NCBI GenBank assembly: GCA_029983505.1
Contig: JASBZK010000038.1
Span: forward strand, 1 to 16,710
Length of the DNA stretch: 16,710 bases
Direction of reading: 5' to 3'
DNA from: Porphyromonas sp.
GTDB lineage: Bacteria > Bacteroidota > Bacteroidia > Bacteroidales > Porphyromonadaceae
The notes under the pieces are model-generated. The model searched no databases. It had not been told where the DNA came from and saw nothing but the letters and a program-made list of their open reading frames with translations. Both the position numbers and the translations under genes were made by a program. Every line of letters begins with the position of its first letter. Position 1 is the first letter of the stretch. Shown here one piece after another: positions 14,901 to 16,710 of the stretch.

Positions 14901-15428
14901 ATGAAATGGTTCATTAAGTGTCTCCGTCAGTACTTCGACTTCAAAGGGCGTGCGCGCCGGAAGGAGTATTGGATGTTTTACCTATGGCTGCTCATCATCA
15001 AAGCCGTCATCTACCTCGTCAGCTTCCTTTTGGGCGGCGGACTTCCGGGTATCGGCTCCGATCCGAGTATGCCCCCCGAGCTGATGCCCAAGAATATCGG
15101 CATGGGGATGTTCTTCACCGGTCTCCTCATGCTTTACGGCTTAGGTCTCTTTATCCCGCAGCTCGCAGTCACGGTGCGCCGTCTCCACGATACCGGCAAA
15201 TCGGGGTGGTGGCTTCTCGTCTATTATATTGTGATTATATGCGCAGCCACGGTTCTCTCTCTCAGCGCCATAAAAGCCACAATGGACGGGAACGAGCTTG
15301 TGGAGTGGCCCATTTGGGTCTCTCTTGCCATCCTTTTGGTCATCAGTATCTGGTTCCTGGTTCTGATGGTCAAGAAGGGCGACGTAGGACGAAACAAATA
15401 CGGCGAAGACCCCAAAGGGGCTTTTTGA
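14901..15428 (+). CDS. DUF805 family inner-membrane protein
   Basis: A 175-residue membrane protein of unknown function. Family marks are the N-terminal YFDFKGRARRKEYWMF (11-26), the cytoplasmic loop VRRLHDTGKSGWW (92-104) and the C-terminal GRNKYGEDP (163-171). Four membrane helices are predicted: about 23-46, 68-90, 103-125 and 136-157. The frame is open upstream into hflX, but the ATG at 14901 gives the family's standard start. A TATATTTC at 14867-14874 is one base from a -7 element, without a -33. xerC begins 12 bp after the stop, so the two are likely co-transcribed; I know of no functional link. Confidence 0.9.
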   Translation: MKWFIKCLRQYFDFKGRARRKEYWMFYLWLLIIKAVIYLVSFLLGGGLPGIGSDPSMPPELMPKNIGMGMFFTGLLMLYGLGLFIPQLAVTVRRLHDTGKSGWWLLVYYIVIICAATVLSLSAIKATMDGNELVEWPIWVSLAILLVISIWFLVLMVKKGDVGRNKYGEDPKGAF

Positions 15429-15440
15429 TCGCGCATTAAG

Positions 15441-16394
15441 ATGGGAAAAGGCGGTTGGCTCGCCCAGTACGAGTCTTACCTGAGGCTGGAGAAAGGACAC
15501 AGCCCGCGCACCGTGGGCTCTTACCTCGACGACCTCCGCCTCTGGCTCCTGCTCGAAGGGCTCAGCCCCGATGCGAAAGAGGCGGAGATAGAGGACTTGG
15601 TCCGAAGCGTCGACAACCGCACCGCCCGCAAATCCGTCCTCAAATTTATGGAGCACGGAGACACGCCCCGGTCCGTCCGGAGACGTCTCTCCGCGCTCCG
15701 CTCTTTTTACACCTACCTGCTCAAGCGGGGCGAAGTGGAGCTGAATCCCTTTCACGCCGTCCAAGCTCCGAAGGCAGGGAAAGAGCTGCCCTCGTTCGTC
15801 AACGCACGGGCGCTTTCTGCCCGTATCGACGAAATCTATCGGGATGCCCGAGATGCCGACCGCGCGGAGGATCAGACCCACCTCTGGTTCCTCGCCTTTG
15901 TCACCGATCTCCTTTTCCAAACCGGGATGCGCTCCCAAGAGGTCTGCGACCTCAGGCTCGAAGCGCTCGATCTCCTCGGTCTGAGGATAAAAGTGCGGGG
16001 TAAAGGGGACAAAGAACGGATCATCCCCATCGGTCCTTTCCTCAAAGAGAAAATCGCACATTACTTGGCAGACGTACGCACGCCGAAAGGCGAAGACTCC
16101 GGGCGCTTCCTCCTCTCGGAGAAAGGGCGTCCTATGGCACACTCCACGCTGTACCGCATAGTGAAGGAGGCCCTCGCCCCACTCGACCAATACTCCCACA
16201 AGAGCCCACACATCCTCCGCCACAGCTTCGCCACCGCGCTCCTCAATGACGGAGCAGACCTGATGAGCGTCAAAGAGCTACTGGGGCACGAAAGCGTGTC
16301 CACCACGTCCATCTACACCCACACCACATTCGAAGAGCTCCGTAAGAACTACCAAGCCCACCCCCGCTCCAAACCAAAGAAAGACCCCGAGTAA
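15441..16394 (+). CDS. xerC: Tyrosine recombinase of the XerC type
   Basis: Xer recombinases resolve chromosome dimers at the dif site, with FtsK. The 317-residue protein has the N-terminal SAM-like core-binding domain (about 5-100, with SVRRRLSALRSFYTYLLKRGE). The catalytic domain contains the complete pentad: R164 (TGMRSQEVC), K188 (VRGKGDKER), H257 and R260 (SPHILRHSFA), H283 (LLGHES) and nucleophile Y292 (SIYTHTT). The ending TTFEELRKNYQAHPRS is characteristic of the Bacteroidetes housekeeping XerC-like protein rather than a mobile integrase. Mildly odd is MRSQEV where most relatives have R-(I/C/L)-S-E. A hydrophilic tail follows. It is closely packed after the DUF805 gene. No phage, att site or transposon boundary is visible, which supports the housekeeping role. 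Confidence 0.9.
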   Translation: MGKGGWLAQYESYLRLEKGHSPRTVGSYLDDLRLWLLLEGLSPDAKEAEIEDLVRSVDNRTARKSVLKFMEHGDTPRSVRRRLSALRSFYTYLLKRGEVELNPFHAVQAPKAGKELPSFVNARALSARIDEIYRDARDADRAEDQTHLWFLAFVTDLLFQTGMRSQEVCDLRLEALDLLGLRIKVRGKGDKERIIPIGPFLKEKIAHYLADVRTPKGEDSGRFLLSEKGRPMAHSTLYRIVKEALAPLDQYSHKSPHILRHSFATALLNDGADLMSVKELLGHESVSTTSIYTHTTFEELRKNYQAHPRSKPKKDPE

Positions 16395-16466
16395 GCCCTT
16401 CCGACCCCAATCGATTCGGGTGGCTGCGAGAGCCCTATCGGAGAAAGTTTTGGAAAGGCTGAAAAA

Positions 16467-16532
16467 TTAGTTGTCATATTCCGCCAAATGTGACGTCATA
16501 TTTCACACGGAGTGACGTCATATTTTTGTAGG
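16467..16532. repeat. Three direct repeats with exact 22-bp period, TGACGTCATATTT core
   Basis: Units at 16467-16488, 16489-16510 and 16511-16532 share GTCATATT at 16473, 16495 and 16517. The second and third units share the 14-mer GTGACGTCATATTT, with the perfect palindrome TGACGTCA; the first has decayed to GTTGTCATATTC. There are no unique spacers, so this is a small tandem array and not a CRISPR. Confidence 0.82.
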
Positions 16533-16562
16533 GCGGGGCTGCGGACTACTCTCTGCGGACTC

Positions 16563-16604
16563 TTCTCGGTCTGTATCTCAAGAACGTGAGATACCGACCG
16601 AGAA
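16563..16604. repeat. Hairpin 1 of the GTACC/GGACC family
   Basis: CTCGGTCTGTATCTCA (16565-16580) pairs with TGAGATACCGACCGAG (16587-16602), 15 of 16 bases, around a 6-nt loop, with two more T-A pairs outside. The right arm resembles the GAGATACGGACCGA strings at 1417-1432, 1463-1478 and 5933-5945. Confidence 0.75.
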
Positions 16605-16605
16605 A

Positions 16606-16653
16606 AAAAGTTTGCACGTACCGAGACAATCGCCTCGGTACGTGCAAACTTTT
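16606..16653 (-). terminator. Perfect 20-bp hairpin, likely terminator for leftward transcripts
   Basis: AAAAGTTTGCACGTACCGAG (16606-16625) and CTCGGTACGTGCAAACTTTT (16634-16653) are exact reverse complements around an 8-nt loop. On the minus strand the GC stem is followed by seven T residues, a good intrinsic terminator for a gene entering from the right. On the plus strand only four T follow, so it may be bidirectional and also end the xerC transcript. Its arms carry CGTACCGAG, the family core. Confidence 0.7.
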
Positions 16654-16710
16654 GCGTATAGGTCAAAAGTGTTGGTGAGAAGTCGAGGGAAAGCGTTAGC
16701 TTTACTTCGT

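Larger units (their letters stand above)
16395..16710. other. Non-coding right end of the window
   Basis: 316 bp with no gene. It contains an imperfect palindrome (16404-16421), three 22-bp-period repeats (16467-16532), two strong adjacent hairpins (16563-16653), and a featureless stretch to the edge. No start of a rightward gene is visible. Confidence 0.75.

Noticed and set aside
15141..16223. A 360-codon open frame on the minus strand opposite xerC, and similar long antisense frames opposite manC (9724-10743) and hflX (14039-14866)
   Set aside because: The plus-strand frames encode complete, well-recognised proteins with catalytic motifs. The antisense frames resemble nothing known and are a by-product of GC-rich codon use.
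15441..16394. The recombinase as a phage or transposon integrase marking a mobile island
   Set aside because: Its ending and domain layout match the housekeeping Xer protein of Bacteroidetes, and I see no att repeats, phage genes or adjacent tRNA target.
16467..16532. A possible CRISPR remnant
   Set aside because: The 22-bp units are contiguous, with no unique spacers, and no cas gene is nearby.

Overview
The window looks like chromosomal core sequence from a fairly GC-rich member of the Bacteroidales. A Porphyromonas-like organism is my best guess, with moderate confidence and no single decisive marker. The case rests on five things: (1) clear Bacteroidetes promoters (TTTG about 20 bp before TAnnTTTG) ahead of rpsL and the tRNA gene; (2) almost no Shine-Dalgarno sites; (3) an S12 protein with a lysine/alanine-rich tail; (4) an sppA-lpxK neighbourhood; (5) protein families common in this phylum, such as a DUF5020 outer-membrane protein, an exported BPL_N-domain protein, and an Xer recombinase ending in the phylum's usual TTFEELRKNYQAHPR-type tail.

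Layout. Positions 1-1205 hold the start of a leftward str operon: rpsL, an unusually long 555-bp intercistronic region, then the 5' part of rpsG, cut by the window edge. From about 1.5 kb everything except one tRNA runs rightward. The order is sppA and lpxK (envelope proteolysis and lipid A), dut, grpE and dnaJ (chaperones), an exported BPL_N-domain protein, tRNA-Arg(TCT) on the minus strand, a DUF5020 outer-membrane protein, mannose-1-phosphate guanylyltransferase, a compact MerR-regulator/RNase Z/EamA-transporter unit, hflX, a DUF805 membrane protein and a XerC-type recombinase. The last 316 bp are non-coding and rich in repeats.

How the genes relate. This is mostly housekeeping: translation, protein quality control (SppA, GrpE, DnaJ), nucleotide hygiene (dUTPase), envelope sugar and lipid A synthesis, tRNA 3' processing, ribosome-associated GTPase and chromosome dimer resolution. 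I see no defence system, phage, transposase or CRISPR array.

The most unusual signal lies between the genes. A family of short GTACC/GGACC-rich repeats recurs in at least six intergenic regions, as a 46-bp-period tandem, as isolated copies and as near-perfect hairpins. The last region also holds three 22-bp-period direct repeats with a TGACGTCA core. These are the parts worth following up.
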